Source: Pseudomonadota bacterium (GTDB taxonomy: Bacteria > Pseudomonadota > Alphaproteobacteria > Azospirillales > Azospirillaceae). From it: a DNA stretch of 64,000 nt. This document shows positions 53,804 through 63,557 of the stretch, piece after piece. Position numbers and translations under genes: made by a program. How positions within the stretch are numbered: the first letter of the stretch is position 1; each line of letters starts with the position of its first letter. The notes beneath the pieces are model-generated. The model was not told the origin of the DNA, did no database searches, and saw only the letters and a list, made by a program, of their open reading frames with translations. The stretch lies in the NCBI GenBank assembly GCA_023423695.1, contig JAFAFA010000114.1, positions 53,473 through 117,472 on the forward strand. The letters run 5' to 3'.

Positions 53804-55209
53804 GCAGCGCCCCCGCTCGTCGCATCGCGCGCGCCGAGTATGCCCGCGACATAGGCCGCGAAAGCCTCGCCACGCTTCTCGAAATTGGCGAACTGGTCCC
53901 AGGACGCGCAAGCTGGGGACAACAGCACGCAGGCGCCCTCCAGCCGTTCCGCCAGTGCCAGACCAGCCGCCTTCGCGGTTGCGATATCCAGCGTTCCGCA
54001 GCGTGTATAAGCAACGGCTTGTGCGTCAAGCCATGCGGCGAATTGTTCCTGCGCCTCGCCGATCAGGAAGGCGTGGCGGACACGGCCCATATAGCCCTCC
54101 AGCCCGTTCAGCCCGGTGTCCTTGGCCTGTCCGCCGAGGATCCAGTAGATCGGGTCGAAGGTGGCCAGCGCCTTTTCCGTCGCGTCGGCGTTGGTCGCCT
54201 TGCTGTCGTTGACGAAGCGCACGCTGTCCGCCTCGCCGACCAGCTGCTGCCGATGGGCAAGGCCGGGGAAGGTCGCCATCGTCGCGACGATGGCCGGCAC
54301 CGGCAGGCCGGCGGCCTTGCAGGCGGCGAAGGCGGCGGCGGCGTTCTGCCAATTGTGGGTGCCCAGCAGGGTGGGCAGGGTGGACAGTTCCACCACGCGG
54401 GCGGCCTCGCCGTCGGTGTCGTCGACCAGCCAGCCCTCGGCGGCATAGACGCCGCCCGCAACCGGCCCGAGGGCGGAGACCGGCCAGATGCGCTGGTCGC
54501 CGGCCGCCACGAGGTCGGCATGGATCGTCCGGCAATGCTCGTCATCCACACCGATCACCGCGGTGCGCGGCCAGGTCTGGCGGTGGAAGATCAGTTTCTT
54601 GGCCGCGACGTAGCCCTCCATCCCGCCATGGCGGGCGAGATGGTCGGGCGTGATGTTCAGCAGGACGGCGATGTCGAAGGTGATGGAGTGGGTCAGCTCC
54701 AGCTGGTAGCTCGACATCTCCAGGATGCAGGTGCCGCCGGACCCGATCGGGTCGAAGCTCAGCACCGGCGTGCCCAGATTGCCGCCCACGGAGGCCTTGC
54801 GCCCGGCGGCGGCCATGATGTGGCCGATCAGGGTGGTGGTGGTCGACTTGCCGTTGGTGCCGGTGATGCCGATGAAGGCGCAGTCGCGCTCCGCCCGGCC
54901 CAGCAGCTCGATGTCGCAGATCACCTCGATCCCCATCGCCTTGGCGCGCTCGGCCACCGGGTGCGGCTTGGGGAAGGTATGGGGGATGCCGGGCGACCAG
55001 ACGATGGTGGTCAAGTCCGACAGGTCGGCGGTGGCGAGATCGACCACGGCGAAGCCCTCGGCCTCCGCCGCGGCGCGGGAGGCGGGGTTGTCGTCCCACA
55101 CCCGCACCTCGGCCCCGCTGTCGCGTAGCGCGCGGGCGGTGGCGAGGCCGGACTTGCCCAGCCCCATCACCGCGACCGGCAGTTCCTGCATGTAGAACAG
55201 GTCGATCAT
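53800..55209 (-). CDS. murD: UDP-N-acetylmuramoyl-L-alanine-D-glutamate ligase
   Basis: A 469-residue Mur ligase that adds D-Glu. The N-terminus has VAVMGLGKSGLATARAL, the P-loop is GITGTNGKSTTTTL, the central domain has LEMSSYQLE and the C-terminal domain VLLSPACASWDQF, which holds the phosphate-binding Ser typical of MurD. The ATG at 55209 is preceded by GAGGGGGG. It follows mraY by 14 nt. Confidence 0.97.
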   Translation of the reverse strand: MIDLFYMQELPVAVMGLGKSGLATARALRDSGAEVRVWDDNPASRAAAEAEGFAVVDLATADLSDLTTIVWSPGIPHTFPKPHPVAERAKAMGIEVICDIELLGRAERDCAFIGITGTNGKSTTTTLIGHIMAAAGRKASVGGNLGTPVLSFDPIGSGGTCILEMSSYQLELTHSITFDIAVLLNITPDHLARHGGMEGYVAAKKLIFHRQTWPRTAVIGVDDEHCRTIHADLVAAGDQRIWPVSALGPVAGGVYAAEGWLVDDTDGEAARVVELSTLPTLLGTHNWQNAAAAFAACKAAGLPVPAIVATMATFPGLAHRQQLVGEADSVRFVNDSKATNADATEKALATFDPIYWILGGQAKDTGLNGLEGYMGRVRHAFLIGEAQEQFAAWLDAQAVAYTRCGTLDIATAKAAGLALAERLEGACVLLSPACASWDQFANFEKRGEAFAAYVAGILGARDATSGGAA

Positions 55210-55223
55210 CGCCGGTGCCCCCC

Positions 55224-56309
55224 TCAGCGCAGCTTCAGCGTGGACAGGCCGACCAGCGCCAGGATCGAGGCAATGATCCAGAAGCGGATCACCACCGTCG
55301 GTTCGGCCCAGCCCTTCTTCTCGAAATGATGGTGCAGCGGCGCCATGCGGAACACGCGCTTGCCGGTCAGCTTGAAGGACGCGACCTGCACGATCACCGA
55401 CACCGTCTCCAGCACGAACAGGCCGCCGATGATGGCCAGCACGATCTCGTGCTTCGTCACCACGCTGACGGCGCCCAGCGCACCGCCCAGCGACAGCGAC
55501 CCGGTGTCGCCCATGAAGACCATGGCCGGCGGCGCGTTGTACCAGAGGAAGCCCAGGCCGGCGCCGACCAGCGCGCCGCAGAAGACCGCCAGTTCGCCGG
55601 AACCCGGCACATGGTGGATCTGCAGGTAGTTGGCGAAGATCGCGTTGCCCGACAGGTAGGAGATCAGGCCGAAGCAGCCGGCCGCGATCATCGTCGGTAC
55701 GATGGCGAGCCCGTCCAGACCGTCGGTCAGGTTCACCGAGTTCGACGCGCCGACCATGATGAAGGCGCCGAAGGGAACGAAGAACCAGGACAGCTGGATC
55801 AGGAAATCCTTGACGAAGGGCACCGCGACGCCGCCCGACAGCGGCGGGGCCGACACCCACATGATCAGCGCCGAGGCGACCAGCCCGATGGCGATCTCCC
55901 AGCTCAGGCGGAAGCGGCCGGACAGCCCCTTGGTGTTGCGCTTGGTCAGCTTCAGGTAATCGTCGCCGAAACCGATCAGGCCGTAGCCGATGGTCACCAG
56001 CAGGACGATCCAGACATAGGGGTTGGTCAGGTCGCCCCACAGCAGGGTGCTGACCGTCATGGCGATCAGAATCATCAGGCCGCCCATGGTGGGCGTGCCC
56101 TTCTTCTTGAAATGGCTTTCCGGGCCGTCGGCTCGGATGGGCTGTCCTTCGCCCTGCTTGCGCTTCAGCCAGGCGATCAGGCGCGGAAAGAACACGAAGC
56201 TGATGACCAGCGACGTGATCACGGCGCCGCCGGTGCGGAAGGTCAAATAGCGGAACAGGTTGAACGGCGTGAAGACGTCGGCCAGTCCGAAGAGGAGGTT
56301 GTAGAGCAT
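55224..56309 (-). CDS. mraY: Phospho-N-acetylmuramoyl-pentapeptide-transferase
   Basis: A 361-residue integral membrane enzyme that makes lipid I from UDP-MurNAc-pentapeptide and undecaprenyl phosphate. About ten transmembrane helices are present. The Asp-rich motif GFGDDYLKLTKRNTKG and the NLTDGLDGLA loop are complete, and the C-terminal APLHHHFEKKGW carries the His motif of the active site. It lies 9 nt after murF. Confidence 0.98.
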   Translation of the reverse strand: MLYNLLFGLADVFTPFNLFRYLTFRTGGAVITSLVISFVFFPRLIAWLKRKQGEGQPIRADGPESHFKKKGTPTMGGLMILIAMTVSTLLWGDLTNPYVWIVLLVTIGYGLIGFGDDYLKLTKRNTKGLSGRFRLSWEIAIGLVASALIMWVSAPPLSGGVAVPFVKDFLIQLSWFFVPFGAFIMVGASNSVNLTDGLDGLAIVPTMIAAGCFGLISYLSGNAIFANYLQIHHVPGSGELAVFCGALVGAGLGFLWYNAPPAMVFMGDTGSLSLGGALGAVSVVTKHEIVLAIIGGLFVLETVSVIVQVASFKLTGKRVFRMAPLHHHFEKKGWAEPTVVIRFWIIASILALVGLSTLKLR

Positions 56310-56318
56310 TTGAGTCCG

Positions 56319-57824
56319 TCAGCCTCGCGGCGCCTGCGCCGACTGCGCAGCCGCCTGCGGCTGGTTGGTGGTTCGGGAGGCGGCTTTGTCCTCGCTTTCG
56401 CGGCCGCTGTCGAGTGCCGCGAGCGCATCGACGACCAGACCTGTACGACTGCCCAATGACCCCTTGACCATGATAACGTCGCCGCCTTTTACGGCCGCGG
56501 TCACGATGGGCGCCAAGTCCACGCTGGTCTCGGTCCAGGCGCCGCGCATCGCCGCCGGTAGGCGGTCGAAGAGCGTCTTCATGTGCGGGCCGCAGGCATA
56601 GACGGCGTCGACATGCGCGGCGCGCAGCGGCTCGGCCAATGCTGCGTGGAGCGCATCGGCACGGTCGCCCAGCTCGCGCATGTCGCCCAGCACGGCGATG
56701 CGGCGTCCGCCGGCGCCGGGGTCGATCTTGCCCAGCACCTCCAGCGTCGCGGTCATGGCGGCCGGGCTGGCGTTGTAGCTCTCGTCGATCAGGGTGAAGG
56801 CGCCTTGCGGCAACTGGATGCGCTTGCGGGTGCCGCGGCCCTTGACCGGCTGCAGGCTGGACAGCGACCGGGCGGCAGCGGCGACATCGGCGCCCAGCGC
56901 CTTCACCGCCAGCAGGACCGCGAGGCTGTTCATCACCCAATGCCTGCCGGCCTGCGACAGGCAATATTGCAGCCGCTCGCCGCGGATGATGGCGGTGACG
57001 GCGCTGCAGGTGGCGTGCAGCGAGCAGTCGATCAGGCGGGCGTCGGCTTCCTCATGGGTGCCGAAGCTCCAGATGTTGGTCAGCCCCTGGCGGCGTGCAG
57101 CGGCGGCCAGCCGGGCATACTGCCCGTTGTCGCGGTTCAGCACGGCGACGCCGTCGGATCCCAGCCCCTCGAAGATCTCGGCCTTGGCGTCGGCGATGGC
57201 CTCGACGCCGGAGAAGAACTCCAGATGCGCCGCCTCGACCGTGGTGACGATGGCGACATGCGGCCTGACCTGCCGCGACAGCGGGCCGAGTTCGCCGGCA
57301 TGGTTCATCCCCAGCTCGAACACGCCGTAGGTGCTGTCGGCGGGCAAGCGGGCGAGCGACAGCGGCACGCCCCAATGGTTGTTCAGGCTGCCTTCGGTGG
57401 CGTAGGTCGACCCTTGCGCCGACAGGACGTGGCGCAGCGTCTCCTTGGTGCCGGTCTTGCCGACGGAACCGGTGACGCCGACGATCCGCGCGCTGCAACG
57501 CGCGCGCGCAACGGCACCCAGCGCCGCCATCGACTCCAGCGTGTCGGCCGGGGCGATCAGCAGCGGGGCGTCGGCGGGCAGCCCGTCCGGAACATGGTCG
57601 ACCAGCGCCGCCGCGGCTCCGGCGGCCAGCGCGGCGCCGACGAAGGCGTGCCCGTCGAAATTCGGCCCGCGGATGGCGACGAACAGGTCGCCCAGCGCCA
57701 CCTTGCGGCTGTCGATGGTGACACCGGTGGCGGTCCAGACGGCCGGACCGGCCAGACGCCCGCCGGTGGCGGTCGCCGCGTCCCCCGCGGTCCAAAGGAC
57801 CGCTTTATCCGTCTCGTCGCTCAT
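56319..57824 (-). CDS. murF: UDP-MurNAc-tripeptide-D-alanyl-D-alanine ligase
   Basis: A 501-residue Mur ligase that attaches D-Ala-D-Ala, the product of ddl in the same cluster. The P-loop is VTGSVGKTGTKE, the middle domain carries ELGMNHAGELGPLS, and the C-terminal domain LIDESYNASPAAM and VLGDMRELG. It ends with a Gln/Ala-rich tail of about 25 residues. The start overlaps the murE stop by 4 nt. Confidence 0.97.
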   Translation of the reverse strand: MSDETDKAVLWTAGDAATATGGRLAGPAVWTATGVTIDSRKVALGDLFVAIRGPNFDGHAFVGAALAAGAAAALVDHVPDGLPADAPLLIAPADTLESMAALGAVARARCSARIVGVTGSVGKTGTKETLRHVLSAQGSTYATEGSLNNHWGVPLSLARLPADSTYGVFELGMNHAGELGPLSRQVRPHVAIVTTVEAAHLEFFSGVEAIADAKAEIFEGLGSDGVAVLNRDNGQYARLAAAARRQGLTNIWSFGTHEEADARLIDCSLHATCSAVTAIIRGERLQYCLSQAGRHWVMNSLAVLLAVKALGADVAAAARSLSSLQPVKGRGTRKRIQLPQGAFTLIDESYNASPAAMTATLEVLGKIDPGAGGRRIAVLGDMRELGDRADALHAALAEPLRAAHVDAVYACGPHMKTLFDRLPAAMRGAWTETSVDLAPIVTAAVKGGDVIMVKGSLGSRTGLVVDALAALDSGRESEDKAASRTTNQPQAAAQSAQAPRG

Positions 57825-59296
57825 GCTCCAACCTCCGCTACGGCCTTCCGGGCCTCGTCCGCATCGTCGAACGGACGCACCTCGGTGCCGATCGTTTGTC
57901 CCTGCTCATGGCCCTTGCCGGCGATGACAAGGACGTCGCCGGGCTGAAGCTGCCGCACCGCGGTGCGGATCGCCTCGGCCCGGTCGCCGATCTCCTCCAG
58001 CTTGCCGGCCAGTTCCCCGGTGGCGCCGGCCAGCACCTGGCTCCGCACGAAGGCGGGATCCTCGGTGCGCGGGTTGTCGTCGGTGACGATGGCGCGGTCG
58101 GCCAGCCTGGCCGCCAGCGCCCCCATCACCGGCCGCTTGCTGCGGTCGCGGTCGCCGCCGCAGCCGAACACCGTCACCAGTTGGCGCGCGGCATGCGGTT
58201 TCAGCGCCCGCAGCACCGTTTCCAGCGCGTCGGGCGTGTGGGCGTAATCGACGTAGACCGTCGCCCCGTTGGGGTGGGTCGCGACATGCTGCAGCCGGCC
58301 CGGCACGCCTTCCAGCGAGGGAAGGGTGGCGAGCGCCCGCCCGGCGTCTCCGCCGGATCCGATGACCAGCCCCAGCGCGCAGAGCACGTTCCAGGCCTGG
58401 AACCGACCCGCCAGCGGGAGGTCCACCGTCACGTCGCGGCCGAGCACGGACAAGGCGAGGCGCTGGCCATGGGCCAGCGGCTCCACCCCGGTCACCCGAA
58501 GCTCGGTGCCGGCCAGACCATAGGACAGGACCCGGTGGCCGCGGTCGTTACAAATGGTGGCAAAATGTTGAAATTCGGTAGAGTCGGCGTTCAGCACCGC
58601 GACGCCGCCCGGCGGCAGGACCCGGTCGAACAGCATCGCCTTGGCGTCGCGATACGCCTCCATCGTGCCGTGATAGTCCAGATGGTCCAGCGTCAGGTTG
58701 GTGAAGCCGGCGGCCTTGATCGCCACGCCGTCCAGCCGGAACTGCTCCAGACCGTGGCTCGACGCCTCCATCGCCAGATGGCCGATGCCGGCCTCCGCCG
58801 CGGCGGCGAGGTCGCGGTGGAGCGACACCGGGTCGGGCGTGGTCATCCCGCCATAACCCTGAAGTCCGGGGCCGAGCAACCCAAGCGTGCCCAGGCTGGC
58901 GGCGGGCAGGCCGAGCCGCGTCCAGATCTGGGCGGCGAACTGGACGGTGGAGGTCTTGCCGTTGGTACCGGTCACCGCCACCACCGTCTCCGGCTGGCGC
59001 CCGCCATGGAAGGCGGCGGCCATGCGCGCGAAGGCGAGGCGGGGCTGGGGATCGGTCAGCAGAACGGCGGCGGCACCAGGCGGAAGTTCGGAGCCCTCGG
59101 GCGCCAGCACCGCGACGGCGCCCTTGGCGAGCGCGTCGGCGATGAAGGCGCGCCCATCGGCCTTCACGCCGGGCAGGGCGGCAAAGACGAAGCCGGGCCT
59201 GACCGCGCGGCTGTCGGCGGTCAGCCCGGCGATATCGGGGTCGGCCACACCGGCAGTGGCGTCAGCGGGGCTTGGTCTGAGTTGGGAAAGACGCAA
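57821..59296 (-). CDS. murE: UDP-MurNAc-L-alanyl-D-glutamate-2,6-diaminopimelate ligase
   Basis: A 491-residue Mur ligase that adds the third residue of the stem peptide. The DDNPR motif (TDDNPRTEDP) marks it as the meso-diaminopimelate type. The P-loop is VTGTNGKTSTVQF and the carbamylated-Lys region and HLDYHG are present. The start is TTG at 59296 with AAGGGAAG upstream; it overlaps the end of ftsI by 35 nt, the largest overlap in the cluster. Confidence 0.96.
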   Translation of the reverse strand: MRLSQLRPSPADATAGVADPDIAGLTADSRAVRPGFVFAALPGVKADGRAFIADALAKGAVAVLAPEGSELPPGAAAVLLTDPQPRLAFARMAAAFHGGRQPETVVAVTGTNGKTSTVQFAAQIWTRLGLPAASLGTLGLLGPGLQGYGGMTTPDPVSLHRDLAAAAEAGIGHLAMEASSHGLEQFRLDGVAIKAAGFTNLTLDHLDYHGTMEAYRDAKAMLFDRVLPPGGVAVLNADSTEFQHFATICNDRGHRVLSYGLAGTELRVTGVEPLAHGQRLALSVLGRDVTVDLPLAGRFQAWNVLCALGLVIGSGGDAGRALATLPSLEGVPGRLQHVATHPNGATVYVDYAHTPDALETVLRALKPHAARQLVTVFGCGGDRDRSKRPVMGALAARLADRAIVTDDNPRTEDPAFVRSQVLAGATGELAGKLEEIGDRAEAIRTAVRQLQPGDVLVIAGKGHEQGQTIGTEVRPFDDADEARKAVAEVGA

Positions 59297-61157
59297 CGGT
59301 GCTTCCCTTCGACGGGGGTGGGGCAGAGACGGGGGGCAGGGACTGCTGCCAGTTGGTGGACCCGGCGGCGTTCAGGAAGGTGGAGTTCAGGATCTCGGGC
59401 GAACTCTCGTCCACCGTCGGCACGTTGAGCAGCGGGCCGATCTGCTTGATGATGCGGCCGCCCGCCGGGGCGGCGACCCAGCCGCCGGTGGCGTAGCCGT
59501 AGGTCTTGGCCGTCGCCTTGGGCTCGTCGACCAGCACATAGACGATATAGCGCGGGTCATTCATGGGGAAGGCTCCCAGGAACGACGACATGCGCGAGTT
59601 CTTCTGGTAGTGCCGACCCTTCTGCTTGTCGGCAGTGCCGGTTTTGCCGCCGACGACATAGCCCTTTACAGCGGCCGACTTGGCGGTTCCTTCGGTGACC
59701 ACGAAGCGGAACATGCGCCGCATCATGTCGGAGGTCTGGCGCGACACGACCTGTTCGGTCGGGATTTCGGCGTCCGAATTGCGCTTCAGCAGCGTCGGCT
59801 TGTGGAAGAGGCCGCCGTTGATGACGGACGCGGCGGCGGCCACGGTGTGCATCGGGCTGACCGAGAGGCCGTGGCCGAAGGAGATGGTGTAGCTGTTGAC
59901 CTCGCGCCACGGGTTGGGCACCAGCGGCCAGCCGCTTTCCGGCAGCTCCAGCCCGGTGGGCTTGGTGAAGCCCATCTTGGTCATGAAGGCCTTCTGCGCC
60001 GCGACACCCACCTGCTGGACCATGCGCACGGAGCCGAGGTTGGAGGAGTGCTGGAACACTTCCGCCACCGTCAGGGCGCGATGCAGGCTGTGGTAGTCGT
60101 TGATGGTGAAGCGGCCGACCTTGATCGGATTCTTGGCGTCGAACATGTCCGACGGTCGGATCTTGCCGGTGTCGAACGCCAACGCCGAGTTGAAGATCTT
60201 GAAGGTCGAGCCCATTTCGTACACGCCGAGCGTCGCCCGGTTGAACAGCGTGTCGGGATTGAGGCCGGTCGGATCCTGCGGGTCGAAATCGGGCAGCGAG
60301 ACCATCGCCAGGACTTCGCCGTTGCGGACGTCGAAGACGATGCCGGCGGCGCCGATGGCGCTGAACTCCTGAACGGTGGCCGTCAGTTCCTTCTTCAGGA
60401 CATGCTGCAACCGCAGGTCGAGGGACAGCTGCAGCGGCGTGCCGGGATCCTCGGTCAGGCGCTTGTTGAAGCCCTGCTCCATGCCGGCGAGGCCGTTGTT
60501 GTCGATGCCGGTGAAGCCGACCACATGCGAGGTCAGCGGCCCGGCCGGGTAGAAGCGGCGCTCCTCCCGCTCGAAGGCGACGCCGGGAATGCCCAGCCGG
60601 TGGACGGCCGCCTGCTGCTTCGGCGTCAGGTTGCGCTTCAGCCAGACAAAGCGGCGGTCACCGCTCAACTTGCCCACCAGATCCTTGTAGTCCAGCTCCG
60701 GCAGGACGCTGACCAGCTTCTGCGCGGCCTCTTCCGGGCGCGAGACCAGCTTGGGATCGGCGAAGAGCGACTGGGTGACCAGCGAGGTCGCCAGCAGGTT
60801 GCCATTGCGGTCGACGATGTCGGCCCGGTTGGTGGTGGTGTTGTCCACCTCCAGCGCCACATGCTGGCGCGGCTCGCCGCCGCCGGCGAACAGCGTCGCC
60901 ATCGCCAGCTTGACGCTGATCGCGGTAAAGACCGTCGTGACCACGGCAGCCGTCACCAGCAGGCGGTAACGGCTCTGCTCCAGCGCGACCGCCAGCGACG
61001 TCCGCGGTCTGGCGGACGGCTGCTGGGGCGGCTGCTGGTAGGGCGAGGGCGCCGGCGGCGGGACATAGGTGCTGCCGGGGCTGCCGGGCACACCGCCACC
61101 GGACCCACCGCCGGGCTGGCCGTAACCGGCCGGGCCGCCGTGGTCGTAACCGCTCAT
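59262..61157 (-). CDS. ftsI: Division transpeptidase FtsI (PBP3)
   Basis: A 631-residue class B penicillin-binding protein that crosslinks septal peptidoglycan. The active-site motifs are STFK with Ser317, SSN at 371-373 and KTGT at 505-508. The single transmembrane helix is about residues 67-90. Before it is a cytoplasmic, disordered Gly/Pro/Gln-rich stretch of about 55 residues that is longer than usual. The start overlaps the ftsL stop by 4 nt. Confidence 0.96.
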   Translation of the reverse strand: MSGYDHGGPAGYGQPGGGSGGGVPGSPGSTYVPPPAPSPYQQPPQQPSARPRTSLAVALEQSRYRLLVTAAVVTTVFTAISVKLAMATLFAGGGEPRQHVALEVDNTTTNRADIVDRNGNLLATSLVTQSLFADPKLVSRPEEAAQKLVSVLPELDYKDLVGKLSGDRRFVWLKRNLTPKQQAAVHRLGIPGVAFEREERRFYPAGPLTSHVVGFTGIDNNGLAGMEQGFNKRLTEDPGTPLQLSLDLRLQHVLKKELTATVQEFSAIGAAGIVFDVRNGEVLAMVSLPDFDPQDPTGLNPDTLFNRATLGVYEMGSTFKIFNSALAFDTGKIRPSDMFDAKNPIKVGRFTINDYHSLHRALTVAEVFQHSSNLGSVRMVQQVGVAAQKAFMTKMGFTKPTGLELPESGWPLVPNPWREVNSYTISFGHGLSVSPMHTVAAAASVINGGLFHKPTLLKRNSDAEIPTEQVVSRQTSDMMRRMFRFVVTEGTAKSAAVKGYVVGGKTGTADKQKGRHYQKNSRMSSFLGAFPMNDPRYIVYVLVDEPKATAKTYGYATGGWVAAPAGGRIIKQIGPLLNVPTVDESSPEILNSTFLNAAGSTNWQQSLPPVSAPPPSKGSTVASFPTQTKPR

Positions 61158-61969
61158 CGATTGGCCCCCAGACGCGCGACGAGCAGGCCCAGGCTGTCGG
61201 TCGGCTTGGGCTGGTAGGGCTGCTGTGCCGCCGCCGCTTTGGGCGCGGGAACCGGAGCGGCGGCCGGCGGCATCGGCCGGCTCGCCACCTCGGTCGTCCG
61301 GTTGGGCGCGGTCGGGGCGTTCGGAGCGAGCTTGCCGGCGGCGCGGTCGGCCCCAGTCTTCTCAGGAGTCTTTTCCACCGGCGCGCGCGCCGCACCCGGC
61401 ACCAGGGCGGAGGGTTTGACCCGGGGAGCCGGATCGGCAAGGCCGCCACCCGACGGCAGGGAGGCCGGCACGACCACCGCCGCGCGTTCCAGCGCCTTGT
61501 CCATCGGCAGCGGCTTCGCGGCCGCCGGCACGCTGGCCGGAACGATTCCGGCGGCGGTGTTGTTGGGAATGGCAGGAACGCGGGCGGAAGCGACCTGAGA
61601 GGTGCCGGTGCCGGGCGCGCGCACCATCGGCGGCAGCGGAGCGGCGCCGGGCTGGCCGGGCAGGGCAGGGGCCGGCGGCGGAACGGCATCGGCCGGGCGC
61701 ATGGGAATCAGGTCCATCGCCACATACTGGCGCGGCTCCGTCGGCTGCAGCGCCAGATAGGACTCGGCCATGTGCTCCAGCTTGGACGGATCGTTCAGGT
61801 AGCTCCATTCGGCCTTCAGGACCTGGATGGACTCCTGCTCATGGATGATCTTGCGGTTCAGCCCGGCGAGCTTTTCCTCCAGATCCTGGACGTCGTAGCT
61901 GGTCTGGAACAGCACGCCACCGGCGGCCGCGATCAGGCCACCCCAGAACAGCCAGGTCTTGCCTTTCAT
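61154..61969 (-). CDS. ftsL: FtsL-type division protein with a long Pro/Ala-rich tail
   Basis: A 271-residue protein in the ftsL position. Residues about 5-22 are a transmembrane helix and about 26-75 a coiled coil (DVQDLEEKLAGLNRKIIHEQESIQVLKAEW, then YLNDPSKLEHMAESYL), the core of FtsL, which binds FtsB and FtsQ in the divisome. The remaining ~190 residues are Pro/Ala-rich and probably disordered in the periplasm. E. coli FtsL has only 121 residues. The overlap with both neighbours is 4 nt. Confidence 0.88.
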   Translation of the reverse strand: MKGKTWLFWGGLIAAAGGVLFQTSYDVQDLEEKLAGLNRKIIHEQESIQVLKAEWSYLNDPSKLEHMAESYLALQPTEPRQYVAMDLIPMRPADAVPPPAPALPGQPGAAPLPPMVRAPGTGTSQVASARVPAIPNNTAAGIVPASVPAAAKPLPMDKALERAAVVVPASLPSGGGLADPAPRVKPSALVPGAARAPVEKTPEKTGADRAAGKLAPNAPTAPNRTTEVASRPMPPAAAPVPAPKAAAAQQPYQPKPTDSLGLLVARLGANR

Positions 61970-62943
61970 GCTGCCTCCTTGCCGGGCGCCGGGAACGCGG
62001 GCGCCTCGGTACGTTCAGCCGCGCGCAGCCGGGCGGACCGGGCGCGGGGATTGTTGCGGGCTTCGGCCTCGCTCGGGTCCACGGGTTTCCGGGAGAGCAG
62101 GCGGAAGGATGGGTGATGCGCCGCGACCGCGGTCACGGGCGTATGGCGGGACGGGGAGGGCGGCGGCGAGGAGCGTTCCCGCAGGAACGCCTTGACCTCG
62201 CGGTCCTCCAGCGAATGGAAGGAGACGACGGCGAGACGCCCGCCGGGCGCCAGCAGCGACTCGGCGGCGGACAGGCCGCGCCGCAGTTCGCCCAACTCGT
62301 CGTTCACATGGATGCGCAGCGCCTGGAAGCTGCGGGTGGCGGGGTCGATCCCGTCGCCCTTCCCCTTCGGCACCACGGAGCGGATGATTTCGGCCAGCCG
62401 CGCCGTGCGTTCGATCGGCGCCTCGCGGCGGGCGGCGACGATGGCGCGGGCGACTCGGCGCGCCATCCGCTCCTCGCCCAGGTGATAGATGATGTCGGCC
62501 AATTCCGCCTCGTCGGCGGTGTTGACCACGTCGGCGGCGGTCGGCCCATCCCGTCCCATCCGCATGTCGAGCGGGCCGTCGAAGCGGAAGGAGAACCCGC
62601 GCTCCGGCTCGTCGATCTGGGGGGAGGAGACGCCGACGTCGAGCGCCACACCGTCCACGGCCGCGACGCCATGGTCCGCCAGAAGCCGGTCCATGTCGCC
62701 GAAGCGGCCTTCGATCACCTCCAGCCGGCCCGGGAATTCCTGGGCCAGCGCACGGCCGCGCTCGATCGCGGCGGGATCGCGGTCGATGCCGATCACGCGG
62801 CAGGACGCCGACCGCAGCAGGGCGCGGCTGTAGCCGCCGGCGCCGAAGGTGCCGTCGACATAGACGCCGCCGTCGCGCGGGGCGAGTGCCGCGATCACCT
62901 CGTCAAGCAGGACGGGAATGTGAATGGGGGTATCGGTCATCAT
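61966..62943 (-). CDS. rsmH: 16S rRNA m4C1402 methyltransferase
   Basis: A 325-residue SAM-dependent methyltransferase that N4-methylates C1402 of 16S rRNA. The N-terminal HIPVLLDEVIAAL and VDGTFGAGGYSRALL carry the SAM site; ALDVGVSSPQID, DMRMG and SFHSLEDREVK are family motifs. The ATG at 62943 (or the next codon, also ATG) overlaps the mraZ stop. Confidence 0.97.
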   Translation of the reverse strand: MMTDTPIHIPVLLDEVIAALAPRDGGVYVDGTFGAGGYSRALLRSASCRVIGIDRDPAAIERGRALAQEFPGRLEVIEGRFGDMDRLLADHGVAAVDGVALDVGVSSPQIDEPERGFSFRFDGPLDMRMGRDGPTAADVVNTADEAELADIIYHLGEERMARRVARAIVAARREAPIERTARLAEIIRSVVPKGKGDGIDPATRSFQALRIHVNDELGELRRGLSAAESLLAPGGRLAVVSFHSLEDREVKAFLRERSSPPPSPSRHTPVTAVAAHHPSFRLLSRKPVDPSEAEARNNPRARSARLRAAERTEAPAFPAPGKEAA

Positions 62944-63437
62944 GCGCCCTCCCCGCTCCGGCTGGCGGCGCCGCGGGAGGCCTTGGCGACGATCTGGCTG
63001 AGGGAAATGTCCTTGCGCACGACCTGCTCGCGCAGTGCGGCCTCGTGGGCCTTCAGCGCGTCGGGTTCCCAGATCTGGAAGGTCTTGCGGCGGCCGATGA
63101 AGGCAGCCTCCTCGGTGATGCCGGCGAATTCCGCCAGCTCCTTGGGCAGGACGATGCGGCCTTCGGCGTCGGAGGAGACGGGGATCAGCTTCCCGAAGAT
63201 GAAGGTTTCGATCATGTCGCGCTCGTCGGCGTCGAGGTCGGGGGATTCGAGGCTTTCGGAGAGGACATCGAGATAGTCCTGGTCGGCGCCTTCCAGCGCC
63301 TGGTGGTTCAGCGAAGGCCAGAGGTAGACCGTGCTGGGAGCCGAGGTCTTGGCAAGCGACTGCCGGAACTGTGCCGGGATGGACACACGCCCTTTCCTGT
63401 CAACTTTGTTGACGTATGTGGACAGGAAAACGGCCAT
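62940..63437 (-). CDS. mraZ: Transcriptional regulator MraZ
   Basis: A 165-residue DNA-binding protein with two SpoVT/AbrB-like MraZ domains (VDRKGRVSIPAQFRQ near residues 12-26 and SSDAEGRIVLPKELAEF near 88-104). In E. coli MraZ binds TGGGN repeats upstream of its own gene and represses the dcw cluster. TGGG repeats with the right 10-bp period are present upstream here. It is the first gene of the cluster. Confidence 0.96.
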   Translation of the reverse strand: MAVFLSTYVNKVDRKGRVSIPAQFRQSLAKTSAPSTVYLWPSLNHQALEGADQDYLDVLSESLESPDLDADERDMIETFIFGKLIPVSSDAEGRIVLPKELAEFAGITEEAAFIGRRKTFQIWEPDALKAHEAALREQVVRKDISLSQIVAKASRGAASRSGEGA

Positions 63438-63557
63438 AGGCCCGGCGATCCCCCCTGCTATCCCCCGTGCGCGGTCGGGTGCTCCGCGCTAGCCCCGCTT
63501 GGCCCATTCAGCCCCCACCCCCGGTGTTAACCAGAATGGGTAGAAGCCCCCCTTAAA

